From NCBI GenBank assembly GCA_017743475.1, contig JAGHYV010000051.1, positions 1 through 35,685 of the forward strand: 35,685 bases of DNA. Direction: 5' to 3'. This document shows, in pieces, positions 24,799 to 33,104 of the stretch. The number at the start of each line of letters is the position of its first letter. Position 1 is the stretch's first letter. The notes beneath the pieces were generated by a model. The model had not been told where the DNA came from. It made no database searches and saw only the letters and a program-made list of their open reading frames with translations. The stretch is from Roseiflexus sp. (GTDB taxonomy: Bacteria > Chloroflexota > Chloroflexia > Chloroflexales > Roseiflexaceae). The translations under genes and the position numbers were made by a program.

Positions 24799-27288
24799 TC
24801 ACCGTTCCTGCAGGCGCACGATAGTAACGCCCTCACCGCCTTCTATGGCGCTTGCGCTGCTGAACGACGCGACCAGTTTGTGGTCTTTGAGCGTATCGCG
24901 TACTGCTTGACGCAGCGCGCCGGTGCCTTTTCCGTGAATGATACGAACCCACGGCAAGCCGGCCAGGTAAGCATCGTTCAAATACCGGTCGAGTCGTTCG
25001 CCGACATCAGCCGCGCGCCATCCACGCATATCGAGTTCGAGCGAAACGTCACGCGGCACCGGAAGCAACGTGCCGCGCGACTCGTAGGCAGGGCGGGCAG
25101 GTTGACCGCCACCATTCCCGGCAGCACGCTTTTCGCGCGTCAGTTCGGCGAGATCAGCCTGCATCCGAAAACCTCCGACCTGAACCTCAGCCGTCTGTTC
25201 TTCTTCGTTGATCGAAAGAATTTCTCCTGTTAACCCGACTGATCGCACGCGGACGACATCGCCGGGTTGCAGCGGACGCGGGACCTGTTCAGCAGGGGGC
25301 GCCGGGCGTCCGGCGGGTCTACCAGGCGGAACATCAGGCAGACTCGCACGCACTTCCTGCAAACGCCGCTCCGCCTCTTCGAGCCACTGGCGCGACACCG
25401 ACACCGAGCGAAACTCATCGCGCAACCGGCGTAACTCGCCGCGCACCTGACGCAGTTCCGCCTCAATCTCTTCGCGCGCAGCCTGCCAGGCGTCGTCACG
25501 CTGCTCCTCAAATGCGCGTAACTCAGCAGCAAGTCGTTCACGATACTTCTCTGCGTCGGCACGTACTTCCATCGCACGTCGCAACTCTGCCGCTGCAGCA
25601 TCGCGCTCACGATGGATACCCGCTAGCAGATCTTCGACCTGCACGTTCTCTCGCGCCATTGTTGCGCGGGCGCGCTCAACCAGGTCGGGCGCGAGTCCCA
25701 GACGCGCCGCGATCGCCAGCGCATTCGAGCGCCCTGGCAAGCCAATTGTCAGTTTATAGGTTGGCGCAAGCGTTTCGACATCGAACTCTACCGACGCATT
25801 CTCAACGCCGGGTGTGGCGTAGGCGAACGCCTTCAATTCAGCGTAGTGCGTCGTCGCTACACCCAGTACACCGAGTTCAAGCAGGCGCTCGATAATTGCG
25901 CGCGCCAGCGCCGCACCTTCGACCGGATCGGTGCCAGCGCCAAGTTCATCGAGCAGCACCAGCGCTGGCGGGCGCCCCGTGCGCTGCGTGTCAGGCGGCA
26001 TTGTTTGGGTTGAGCCAGAGACGGATGTTTCAGCAGGCGCCGCGTTCGGTACGTCTTCAAGCGCACGCAGAATGCGGATGATATTCGTCATATGCGACGA
26101 GAAGGTCGAAAGGCTCTGCTCGATGCTCTGCTCATCGCCGATGTCGGCGAAGATCTGCGCGAACACTGGCAGGCGCGACGGTTGGGATGCAGGGATGTGC
26201 ATCCCCGCCTGTGCCATCAGCGCCAGCAGACCGGTTGTTTTCAGCGCCACAGTCTTGCCGCCGGTATTGGGACCGGTGATCAGCAGCAGGCGAAACCGAC
26301 CGCCGAGGCGCATATCGATCGGGACGACCTTTTGCGGATCAAGGAGTGGATGGCGTGCGGCAGTCAGCAGCAGCAACGGTTCGTCAGGCGACAACGGAGG
26401 ATCGACAATTTCCGGCATCACACAGCGCATCGCCACTGCATACCGCGCCATTGCGAATGCCAGATCGAGCGTCGCCAGCGCCTCAACACCAGCAGTAATC
26501 GCATCGGCATGATTGCCGACAAGCGCAGAAAGTTCTGCCAGAATACGTTCGACCTCTGCCTGCTCGGCAAGTTGCAGTTCCCGCCAGGCATTGTTCAGTT
26601 CCACGATCGTCAGCGGCTCGATGTACAGCGTCGCGCCACTGGCCGACTGATCGTGCACCAGACCACGAATAGCGCGGCGGTGTGTGGCTTTCACTGGCAC
26701 GACGTATCGCCCGTTGCGCACAGTGATGATCGGTTCCTGCAACGCATCACCGTGCGTCATGATCAGGTTGTGCAGTTTTTCCTGGAGGCGGTTGAACGCT
26801 GTGCGCACCTCAGAGCGCAATCGCGCCAGTTTCGGGCTGGCGCTGTCGAGTACCTGACCGTCCTCGCCAATTGCGCGGGCGACAGCATCCTCAACCTCCG
26901 GCAGCAGAGGCAGATCGACGGCAGTCTCGCGCAGGAGCGGGAAGGATGCCGCGTCGAGTTTCAGCAACGTGGTGCGCAGACGGCGGGCGCTTGCAAGTGT
27001 GGCAGCGATTTCGAGCAGCGCTGCCGGATCACACACTCCGCCGCGTCGCGCCAGACCAACCGCGGGACGCACATCACGCGCCCCGCCGATACTCACATCG
27101 GGCATCTCGTCGAGCAGCCGACGCGCCTCATCGGTCAGGCGCAGACGACGATGTACCTCACAGGGATTGACCGACGGCGTCAGATTGAGCGCCAGTTCAC
27201 GTGAGGCGGAAAACGCTGTGTATCGTGCGAGTTGCGAGCGCACTTTGGGAAACTCGAGGGTTTCGAGCGTCTGGAAAGCGATAGCCAC
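24799..27288 (-). CDS. mutS2: MutS2-type ATPase/endonuclease (RqcU-like)
   Basis: An 829-residue protein with an N-terminal MutS2 domain (ETLEFPKVRSQL, YIEPLTIVELNN). The ABC-type ATPase has Walker A GPNTGGKT near 339-346 and Walker B LVLLDELGAGTDPVEGAA near 443-460. A long coiled-coil follows (about 530-650), with a KOW-like segment (PGDVVRVRS...GEIL) and a C-terminal Smr domain with LDMRG and HGKGTG. MutS2 suppresses homologous recombination in some bacteria. In Bacillus it acts at collided ribosomes. Between Walker A and B there is a Ser/Thr/Pro-rich insertion near 413-438 that most homologues I know lack. The start is the GTG at 27288, with TTGAGGT upstream. ATG at 27306 and 27321 are alternatives. 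Confidence 0.92.
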   Translation of the reverse strand: MAIAFQTLETLEFPKVRSQLARYTAFSASRELALNLTPSVNPCEVHRRLRLTDEARRLLDEMPDVSIGGARDVRPAVGLARRGGVCDPAALLEIAATLASARRLRTTLLKLDAASFPLLRETAVDLPLLPEVEDAVARAIGEDGQVLDSASPKLARLRSEVRTAFNRLQEKLHNLIMTHGDALQEPIITVRNGRYVVPVKATHRRAIRGLVHDQSASGATLYIEPLTIVELNNAWRELQLAEQAEVERILAELSALVGNHADAITAGVEALATLDLAFAMARYAVAMRCVMPEIVDPPLSPDEPLLLLTAARHPLLDPQKVVPIDMRLGGRFRLLLITGPNTGGKTVALKTTGLLALMAQAGMHIPASQPSRLPVFAQIFADIGDEQSIEQSLSTFSSHMTNIIRILRALEDVPNAAPAETSVSGSTQTMPPDTQRTGRPPALVLLDELGAGTDPVEGAALARAIIERLLELGVLGVATTHYAELKAFAYATPGVENASVEFDVETLAPTYKLTIGLPGRSNALAIAARLGLAPDLVERARATMARENVQVEDLLAGIHRERDAAAAELRRAMEVRADAEKYRERLAAELRAFEEQRDDAWQAAREEIEAELRQVRGELRRLRDEFRSVSVSRQWLEEAERRLQEVRASLPDVPPGRPAGRPAPPAEQVPRPLQPGDVVRVRSVGLTGEILSINEEEQTAEVQVGGFRMQADLAELTREKRAAGNGGGQPARPAYESRGTLLPVPRDVSLELDMRGWRAADVGERLDRYLNDAYLAGLPWVRIIHGKGTGALRQAVRDTLKDHKLVASFSSASAIEGGEGVTIVRLQER

Positions 27289-27335
27289 GGAAATGACCTC
27301 AACCATACTGGCAGGAAACATTCTGCCAGGATTAT

Positions 27336-27890
27336 TTATCGAATAAGAAAGATGATTTCGGTTTCACGCGGCAAAATCGGCTTCACCGTTGCGTAGATCA
27401 ACGGCAGAATATTATTGGCGAAGAACTGTACCAACACCGAACCGCGAACTCCGTCCTGTAATGCTCGAATAATTGGGAAGGTAATATCTCGTGCAGTATC
27501 ACGAAAAACGAACAGTTGCTCAAGGATTGTCGCCAGCATTCCTAAAAAGAGCGCCCCAAGCACCAGACCAAGCAATGTACCGACGATCTTATCGACGAAA
27601 TCGAGACTTGCGGGCATTTTTGCATAGCGAAATGTATAGAGACCGGCAGTTGTTATCAACAAAAATGCAACCAGCAAAATAATGCCGAACGCAACAATCT
27701 GCGCTATATCGAATGTTGTGCCAAAACGCTCGCGAAAGAAACGCCCGAGTGACTGGAAGTAGAGACTTGCCAGGATAATGCTGACGTAGAACGAAATGAT
27801 GGCTATCACCAGCCTGATGGTTCCCTGGAAGAATCCAAGGGCAAGACCGCCGAGCACGCCAAGCAAAAATAGAACATCGATCAGATTCAC
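27336..27890 (-). CDS. CvpA-family membrane protein
   Basis: A 184-residue integral membrane protein of the CvpA family with four hydrophobic helices (roughly 5-25, 28-48, 65-88 and 100-125). The hallmark N-terminal LIDVLFLLGVLGGLALGFFQGTIR and the VDKIVGTLLGLVLGAL segment are both present. CvpA is known for colicin V secretion and envelope stress tolerance in Enterobacteria. Its biochemical role is unclear. The start is GTG at 27890 with AGGAGG six bases upstream. It heads the mutS2 cluster, and the cvpA-mutS2 pairing is also seen in Bacillus (yshB/yshD). The promoter is an extended -10. Confidence 0.88.
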   Translation of the reverse strand: MNLIDVLFLLGVLGGLALGFFQGTIRLVIAIISFYVSIILASLYFQSLGRFFRERFGTTFDIAQIVAFGIILLVAFLLITTAGLYTFRYAKMPASLDFVDKIVGTLLGLVLGALFLGMLATILEQLFVFRDTARDITFPIIRALQDGVRGSVLVQFFANNILPLIYATVKPILPRETEIIFLIR

Positions 27891-27927
27891 TGCGCCCTCC
27901 TATCCGCTATCTGACGGCGCGTGCTGC

Positions 27928-27936
27928 ATTATAGCA
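27928..27936 (-). promoter_or_regulatory. Extended -10 promoter of cvpA-mutS2
   Basis: On the minus strand, TGC precedes TATAAT (27928-27933) with no recognisable -35. This extended -10 element is plausible for the cluster and lies about 40 bases upstream of the GTG at 27890. Confidence 0.5.
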
Positions 27937-28204
27937 TATCGGCGTGTGCTTCTTCCTGAAGGTCAGCCACACATGTTACCTGTGCGTGCGACCCAATTAC
28001 TTCCACCTGCACGAATGCGAACAAGTCCTGCGTGACATGTGGAACCACCGAACGACACACCAGGAATAACACGAAGAGGCGGGGGAATTGCACCCCGCCT
28101 CCTCAGCCGAAAGCGCTTCGCCACAGACGGAAGGTTGATGCCTCACAATTTCAGGCGCCGCCTCTGTTGGGCAGAAACATCGAGACCGATAACGTACCAT
28201 CCGG
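27937..28204. other. Intergenic region with a hairpin after the CPBP gene
   Basis: About 270 bases of non-coding DNA. It contains the terminator-like inverted repeat at 28076-28101. Nothing else is supported. Confidence 0.5.
28076..28101 (-). terminator. Hairpin terminator of the CPBP gene
   Basis: The inverted repeat gaggcgggg/ccccgcctc with an eight-base loop is followed on the minus strand by TTCGTGTTATT, partly T-rich. It lies about 100 bases after the stop at 28205. Confidence 0.6.
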
Positions 28205-29086
28205 TCATCCATATCGCTGTTCCTGTCTCGAAGCCGTCGGAACCCCCGGCGCCTCCAGACGGTTGAGGAACAGGGAGGCTGCCAGCGCGGCGACCAGCAG
28301 CGAAAGAAGCGCATACGCTGCGTCCAGTTCAGAAGCGACGAACAATGCCAGCGCCGGTAATGCCCCGCCCTCATACCCGGCAATGATCAGACCAAACAGG
28401 TTGTTGACGGCGTGAATTCCCAGCGCATAATCGAGACTGCCGCTGCGCAGCGTGATGATTGTGACAAAGAAGCCGAAGACAAACCAGTTCAGACCCGCCA
28501 GCACAGCATTGCTTTCCGCCTCTGGATTGGCGAGGTGCGGCAGGGTGAACACTACGCCATTGATGACGCTCAACACCAATCCGTTGCGCGTCAGACGACC
28601 GGTGGCCTGCAACAGATACCCGCGAAAGAACACCTCTTCAGCGCTGGTCTGAAGAGGGATCAGCAACAGCCCTACCAGGAGCAATGGCAGATTCTGGAAG
28701 AAAGCCAGGTTCAACATATATTGTTCGGGACGGAGGAGGGCATCAACCAGGGTTGCTAACCCTGCCAGCACAAGCCAGAGCAACGCGCCGACACCGATGC
28801 GTCGCCAGTTGAGTCGCCGCTCCGGACCCATTAACGTCGCAACCGGGCGTCCATGAAGCCAGCGGGTCACCAGCATCGATCCCAACAACATCGGCGCAAA
28901 TGTCACCAGCGCAAGCGCCAGACCAAAGGGCGATGCTTCATTTACGATCTGGAGTGTCACCGGGATGAGGATGATCACCGCGCCAATCATCCACATCATC
29001 AGCACCAGCAGCATTCCCAACATGTAGCGCCACCAGGCGTTTTTGCCTGTGTCGGCAAGGTCAAGAAACGGGTTTGACATCTCCAT
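28205..29086 (-). CDS. CPBP-family intramembrane metalloprotease
   Basis: A 293-residue, polytopic CAAX/CPBP (abortive-infection-like) protein. Active-site motifs are visible: EEVFFRG (E150, E151, R155), H184 in FTLPHLANP, and H225-x2-N228-N229 in GIHAVNN. The family includes prenyl-protein proteases, bacteriocin self-immunity and modification proteins. It overlaps the regulator gene by 26 bases, with AGGAAAG before its ATG at 29086, so it is co-transcribed and probably controlled by it. A second ATG two codons in is badly spaced. The substrate is unknown. A bacteriocin-immunity role is not supported, because no toxin gene is near. A C-terminal extension after the last helix is Gln/Arg-rich. 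Confidence 0.87.
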   Translation of the reverse strand: MEMSNPFLDLADTGKNAWWRYMLGMLLVLMMWMIGAVIILIPVTLQIVNEASPFGLALALVTFAPMLLGSMLVTRWLHGRPVATLMGPERRLNWRRIGVGALLWLVLAGLATLVDALLRPEQYMLNLAFFQNLPLLLVGLLLIPLQTSAEEVFFRGYLLQATGRLTRNGLVLSVINGVVFTLPHLANPEAESNAVLAGLNWFVFGFFVTIITLRSGSLDYALGIHAVNNLFGLIIAGYEGGALPALALFVASELDAAYALLSLLVAALAASLFLNRLEAPGVPTASRQEQRYG

Positions 29087-29633
29087 GCTTACTTTCCTGG
29101 TTCATTGTCGTGGTCAACATCGGATGAGCAATAACGAACATGCGCCGTTGCGTGCGTCCCGGCGCAGGCGGTTGTTGTTCCATCTCCTGCAGCAAAGCGT
29201 AGATTGCCTCGCGCAAACGGGTAAACTCCTCCTCGGTGGCATAGAAAATATAATCGCGCGCTGCAATGTTGGTCAGATCAGGAACACCGTGCCGGATCAC
29301 ATACTGCGCCAGCGCCTGCGCAACCACTGCGCCATACGTGCTCACGTGTGCGGCGAACTTTTCTATGCCGCCTGGCTTTTCAAGTTCAGCCGGATCGATC
29401 AATCCTTCAACGGATGTATAAAAGCGCTCCTCGATGCCATTGATACGCCGGGTCGCGGCTACACGGATCAGTCCTGATTCCTGCAACTTTCTGACGTGGC
29501 GGTACAGGGAGGGCCTGGGCACGTCGGTCAGCAGGTCGGCGATCTGATGGATGGACAGTTGATTGCCGTACAGCAACTGGAAGATGCGCATCCGTACCGG
29601 ATGGTTGATGGCATCGAACTTTTGTTCATACAT
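29061..29633 (-). CDS. ArsR-type winged-helix transcriptional regulator
   Basis: A 190-residue protein with an N-terminal winged helix (FDAINHPVRMRIFQLLYGNQLSIHQIADLL...VPRPSLYRHVRKLQESGLI) and a C-terminal helical ligand-like region (about 95-190, DYIFYATEEEFTRLREAIYALL) of unassigned family. ArsR-type proteins without metal-binding cysteines often respond to small molecules or partner proteins. It is transcribed from a consensus promoter (29670-29698), with a palindrome between promoter and gene that suggests autoregulation. AAGGGG precedes the ATG at 29633. It overlaps the CPBP gene, giving a regulator-protease unit. A GntR/PadR assignment is less likely. Confidence 0.83.
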   Translation of the reverse strand: MYEQKFDAINHPVRMRIFQLLYGNQLSIHQIADLLTDVPRPSLYRHVRKLQESGLIRVAATRRINGIEERFYTSVEGLIDPAELEKPGGIEKFAAHVSTYGAVVAQALAQYVIRHGVPDLTNIAARDYIFYATEEEFTRLREAIYALLQEMEQQPPAPGRTQRRMFVIAHPMLTTTMNQESKHGDVKPVS

Positions 29634-29645
29634 GGCATCCCCTTA

Positions 29646-29661
29646 TTATCAATTATGATAA
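29646..29661. promoter_or_regulatory. Palindromic operator candidate at the regulator's transcription start
   Basis: TTATCA-ATTA-TGATAA is a perfect inverted repeat that covers the predicted +1 of the minus-strand regulator promoter. Its position is typical for autorepression by the encoded winged-helix protein. Confidence 0.6.
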
Positions 29662-29669
29662 CGATACTA

Positions 29670-29698
29670 ATTATAATACTCGCTCCAACGGCTGTCAA
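29670..29698 (-). promoter_or_regulatory. Consensus sigma70 promoter of the regulator-CPBP unit
   Basis: On the minus strand, TTGACA (29693-29698) and TATAAT (29670-29675) with 17-bp spacing match the consensus exactly, and no other promoter in the window is this good. Confidence 0.8.
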
Positions 29699-29722
29699 GA
29701 TCGCTCTACCGGAATGCAGGAA

Positions 29723-29752
29723 ATGACAACCGGCAGCGTCTGTGGGTATAAT
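29723..29752 (+). promoter_or_regulatory. Promoter of the molybdopterin oxidoreductase-fdhD unit
   Basis: ATGACA (29723-29728) and TATAAT (29747-29752) with 18-bp spacing, facing the opposite way from the regulator promoter. The inverted repeat ATAATC-A-GATTAT at 29748-29760 overlaps the -10 and could be a related operator. Confidence 0.55.
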
Positions 29753-29795
29753 CAGATTATCACCCTCATGTTCCCCGAACCGCAAAGGAGGCGCT

Positions 29796-32090
29796 ATGAA
29801 ACTACGCGGCTTCAACTCCGCAACGTGGGTCAGCCTGGTTCCCAATGGGCTGGGGCACGTGAAGCCGAACCATTACTGGGAGATCGTGCGCACCATCTGG
29901 GAGAACCGCGACAACCTGGGCACGGCATGGCGGATCCTGCGCGATGGCGTGTGCGATGGGTGCGCCCTCGGCACAACCGGACTGCGCGATTTTACGATGG
30001 ACGGCATCCACCTCTGTACGGTGCGCCTGAACCTGCTCCGGCTCAATACCATGCCGCCGCTCGATCTGCGCCACCTCGACGATGTTTCCCGGTTGCGTTC
30101 CCTGAACAGCCGACAATTGCGCGCCCTCGGTCGGTTGCCCTATCCGATGCTGCGACGACGCGGCGACGCCGGATTCCGGCGCATCTCGTGGGACGAGGCG
30201 CTCGACCTGATCGCTGCCCGCATTCGCGCAACCGATCCGCAACGTATTGCGTTTTACCTGACGTCGCGGGGGATCACGAACGAGACCTACTACGTGGCGC
30301 AGAAGGCGGCGCGCTTCCTCGGCACGAACAATGTGGACAATGCCGCGCGATTGTGCCATGCTCCTAGCACGACGGCAATGAAGCAGACACTTGGCGTGGC
30401 AGCATCCACGTGCAGTTACCGCGACTGGATCGGAACCGATGCGCTGGTCTTTATCGGCAGCGACACGCCGAACAATCAACCGGTGACGACGAAGTATCTC
30501 TACTATGCAAAGCAGAAGGGCACGCGCATTTTCGTTATCAATCCGTACCGCGAGCCAGGGTTGGAACGCTACTGGGTGCCGAGCGTCTTTGAAAGCGCGC
30601 TGTTCGGCACCCGACTCGCCGACCGCTTCTTCCAGATTCATACCGGCGGCGACATTGCTTTCCTTAATGGAACGCTCAAACACCTGATCGAAAACGACTG
30701 GATCGACCGCGCATTCGTTGCGGCGCATACGAACGGCTTCCCGGAGACGAAGGCGCATCTGGAGACGCAATCGTGGGATATGCTGGAACACGCCAGCGGC
30801 GCAAGCCGCGAAGAGATGCGCGTGTTTGCAGAAATTCTGGCGCAGGCGAAGAGCGCCGTCTTCGTCTGGAGCATGGGGATCACCCAGCACGAGTATGGCG
30901 TCGAGAATGTCAAAGCGATCCTGAACCTGGCGCTGGCGCGCGGGTTCATCGGGCGTGAGTTCTGCGGCGTTATGCCCATCCGCGGGCACAGCGGCGTTCA
31001 GGGGGGCGGCGAGATGGGATGCACTGCCACCACCTTCCCCGGCGGTCGTCCGATCACTGTTGAGCACGCGCGCTGGTTGAGCGAGCAGTGGGGCTTCGAT
31101 GTACCGGCGTGGAAAGGACTTACCTGCGGCGACATGCTGGACGCAGCGTATGCCGGGGAGATCGATGTGTTCTATGCTGCAGGCGGCAACTTTCTCGACA
31201 CGATGCCCGATCCGGAGTACATCCGCACCGCACTGGAGCGTCCGGCGTTGCGGGTGCACCAGGACATCATCCTTTCTTCGCAGACGCTGGTTGATCCGGC
31301 GGATACCGTGCTTCTGCTGCCCGCTGCCACCCGCTACGAGCAGCGCGATGGCGGAACCGAGACCAGCACCGAGCGCGAAGTCATCTTCTCACCGGAGATC
31401 GTACCGCCGCCTGCGGAAGCGCGCAGCGAATGGGAAATCTTCATGCACGTGGCGGAACGGGTGGCGCCGGATCGTGCGCCTCTCATCCACTATGCGAGCG
31501 GGCAGCAGATCCGGGAAGAAATTGCGCGCATCGTGCCGGAATACGACGGCATCCAGCGGCTGCACCGCGCTGGTGACCATGTGCAGTGGGGCGGGCGCAT
31601 CCTGTGTCGCAACGGCATCTTCGCCACACCCGATGGTCGCGCGGTGATGACGCCGCTCACGCCGCCAGATCTGACGTTGCCCGATGGGACATTCGTGCTC
31701 AGAACCCGTCGCGGGAAACAGTTCAACTCGCTCATCCACGGCGAACGCGATCCGCTCAACGGTGCGCGGCGCGATGATCTCCTCATCAACCCGGACGACG
31801 CGGCTGCGCTCGGCGTGCGCGAAGGCGATCCGGTACTCATCCGGTCAGAGACGGGGGAAATGCGGGCGCGAGTGAAGTACGCGCCGATGAAGCCACGCAA
31901 TGTGCAGGTTCACTGGCCCGAAGGGAATGTGCTGATCGCTCCCCGTCGCCGTGATCCGAGTTCCGGCGTACCGGCGTACAAAGCGGTCGTCACACTGCAC
32001 CCGATCCGCACTGCGAACCAGACCACACCCATCGTTGCCGGACCGCAGGGCGCGAGCGCCGGAGACGCGGAGTCGCACAGGGAACAGTGA
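29796..32090 (+). CDS. YdeP/FdhF-type molybdopterin oxidoreductase
   Basis: A 764-residue protein of the molybdopterin oxidoreductase family. It starts with an N-terminal Fe-S-like segment (C53-DGC56 and C74), then the conserved [33 protein letters not shown] (C187 at the Mo-ligand region), [19 protein letters not shown], and [18 protein letters not shown]-terminal substrate/cofactor domain carries the [12 protein letters not shown] and [13 protein letters not shown] segments. Its nearest named relative by memory is YdeP and the alpha-subunit-type formate dehydrogenase-like enzymes. With three N-terminal cysteines visible and not four, the cluster may be altered. No signal peptide, so probably cytoplasmic. 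Its substrate is unknown. The linked fdhD gene fits its need for a sulfurated cofactor. AAAGGAGG precedes the ATG at 29796. Confidence 0.88.
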   Translation: MKLRGFNSATWVSLVPNGLGHVKPNHYWEIVRTIWENRDNLGTAWRILRDGVCDGCALGTTGLRDFTMDGIHLCTVRLNLLRLNTMPPLDLRHLDDVSRLRSLNSRQLRALGRLPYPMLRRRGDAGFRRISWDEALDLIAARIRATDPQRIAFYLTSRGITNETYYVAQKAARFLGTNNVDNAARLCHAPSTTAMKQTLGVAASTCSYRDWIGTDALVFIGSDTPNNQPVTTKYLYYAKQKGTRIFVINPYREPGLERYWVPSVFESALFGTRLADRFFQIHTGGDIAFLNGTLKHLIENDWIDRAFVAAHTNGFPETKAHLETQSWDMLEHASGASREEMRVFAEILAQAKSAVFVWSMGITQHEYGVENVKAILNLALARGFIGREFCGVMPIRGHSGVQGGGEMGCTATTFPGGRPITVEHARWLSEQWGFDVPAWKGLTCGDMLDAAYAGEIDVFYAAGGNFLDTMPDPEYIRTALERPALRVHQDIILSSQTLVDPADTVLLLPAATRYEQRDGGTETSTEREVIFSPEIVPPPAEARSEWEIFMHVAERVAPDRAPLIHYASGQQIREEIARIVPEYDGIQRLHRAGDHVQWGGRILCRNGIFATPDGRAVMTPLTPPDLTLPDGTFVLRTRRGKQFNSLIHGERDPLNGARRDDLLINPDDAAALGVREGDPVLIRSETGEMRARVKYAPMKPRNVQVHWPEGNVLIAPRRRDPSSGVPAYKAVVTLHPIRTANQTTPIVAGPQGASAGDAESHREQ

Positions 32091-32141
32091 AACACAGCGG
32101 CGCGGGGAAGAGCGGATGGCAACGACAGAAAGGAAGAACCC

Positions 32142-33008
32142 GTGTTGACGCAGCCAAACGTGCAACGACGCACTATCGTCAAAGTGCGCGATGGACGGTG
32201 GCGCCGTGAGAAGGACGCGCTGGTCGTTGAGGAACCGCTGGAGATCCGCCTGACGGTCTCCGTCGCCGATGGTCGCCAGACCATCCCGCTGACCACGATT
32301 ATGCGCACGCCGGGCGAAGATTTCGAACTCGCCGCCGGGTTTCTGTTCGGCGAAGGGATTGTGCGCGAGCGGCGCGAGATTGCGACGATTCGCTACTGCA
32401 ATGATGCGACGATCAGCGAGGAAGCGCGGTTCAACACCATCACTGTTGATCTTCACCCCGATGCCCACCCCGACCTGACCGGCGCTCAACGCATGTTCTA
32501 CGTCTCATCTTCGTGCGGCGTCTGCGGCAAAGCGTCGCTGGAGACGCTGCTTGCGCGCGGTTGCGCCCCGCTGCCCGATGATATGCTGCGCGTCGGGCTG
32601 CCGGCGCTCACAGGCATCGACGCTGCGCTCCGACAGGCGCAGGCGCTCTTCCACAAAACCGGCGGTCTCCACGCGGCTGCGCTGTTCGACGCCGACGGCG
32701 CGCTGCTGGCGCTCCGCGAGGATATTGGACGGCACAACGCTGTGGACAAACTGATCGGCGCGCATCTGCTGGAGGGGCGTCTATCGGCGCTCACGCAGGC
32801 GATTCTGCTGGTCAGCGGACGCGCCGGGTTCGAGATCATGCAGAAAGCGCTGACGGCGCGCATACCGGTAGTGGCTGCGGTGGGCGCGCCCTCGACACTG
32901 GCGGTCACACTGGCGCAGCGTTTCAATATGACCCTGATCGGGTTCCTGCGTGGCGCGTCGCTGAATGTGTACGCCGGTGAACAGCGGATCGAATGGGTGG
33001 GGGAGTAA
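32142..33008 (+). CDS. fdhD: Formate dehydrogenase accessory sulfurtransferase FdhD
   Basis: A 288-residue protein that passes sulfur from a cysteine desulfurase to the Mo-bis-MGD cofactor of formate-dehydrogenase-like enzymes in the cytoplasm. The essential CxxC pair is C125-GVC128 in SSSCGVCGKASLE. The family segments TPGEDFELAAGFLFGEGI, REDIGRHNAVDKLIG, and the LVSGRAGFEIMQKA strand are all present. The start is GTG at 32142, with AAAGGAAG upstream, 51 bases after the oxidoreductase stop. Length is normal. Co-transcription with the oxidoreductase is likely and supports a sulfurated molybdenum active site there. A short G/C-rich gap follows before the next gene, without a clear terminator. 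Confidence 0.94.
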   Translation: MLTQPNVQRRTIVKVRDGRWRREKDALVVEEPLEIRLTVSVADGRQTIPLTTIMRTPGEDFELAAGFLFGEGIVRERREIATIRYCNDATISEEARFNTITVDLHPDAHPDLTGAQRMFYVSSSCGVCGKASLETLLARGCAPLPDDMLRVGLPALTGIDAALRQAQALFHKTGGLHAAALFDADGALLALREDIGRHNAVDKLIGAHLLEGRLSALTQAILLVSGRAGFEIMQKALTARIPVVAAVGAPSTLAVTLAQRFNMTLIGFLRGASLNVYAGEQRIEWVGE

Positions 33009-33104
33009 GCGCGCTCTTCTCCCTGAGAAGTGCAGCCTTCCCAATCACCACCTGCTTCTGGTACAATCAATTCAGACATCAGGTCCCGCGATTGCGCCTG
33101 CGAT

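Noticed and set aside
24084-24824. Plus-strand frame with valine/glycine/serine repeats
   Set aside because: It is the antisense of the LysM repeat protein and lacks a binding site.
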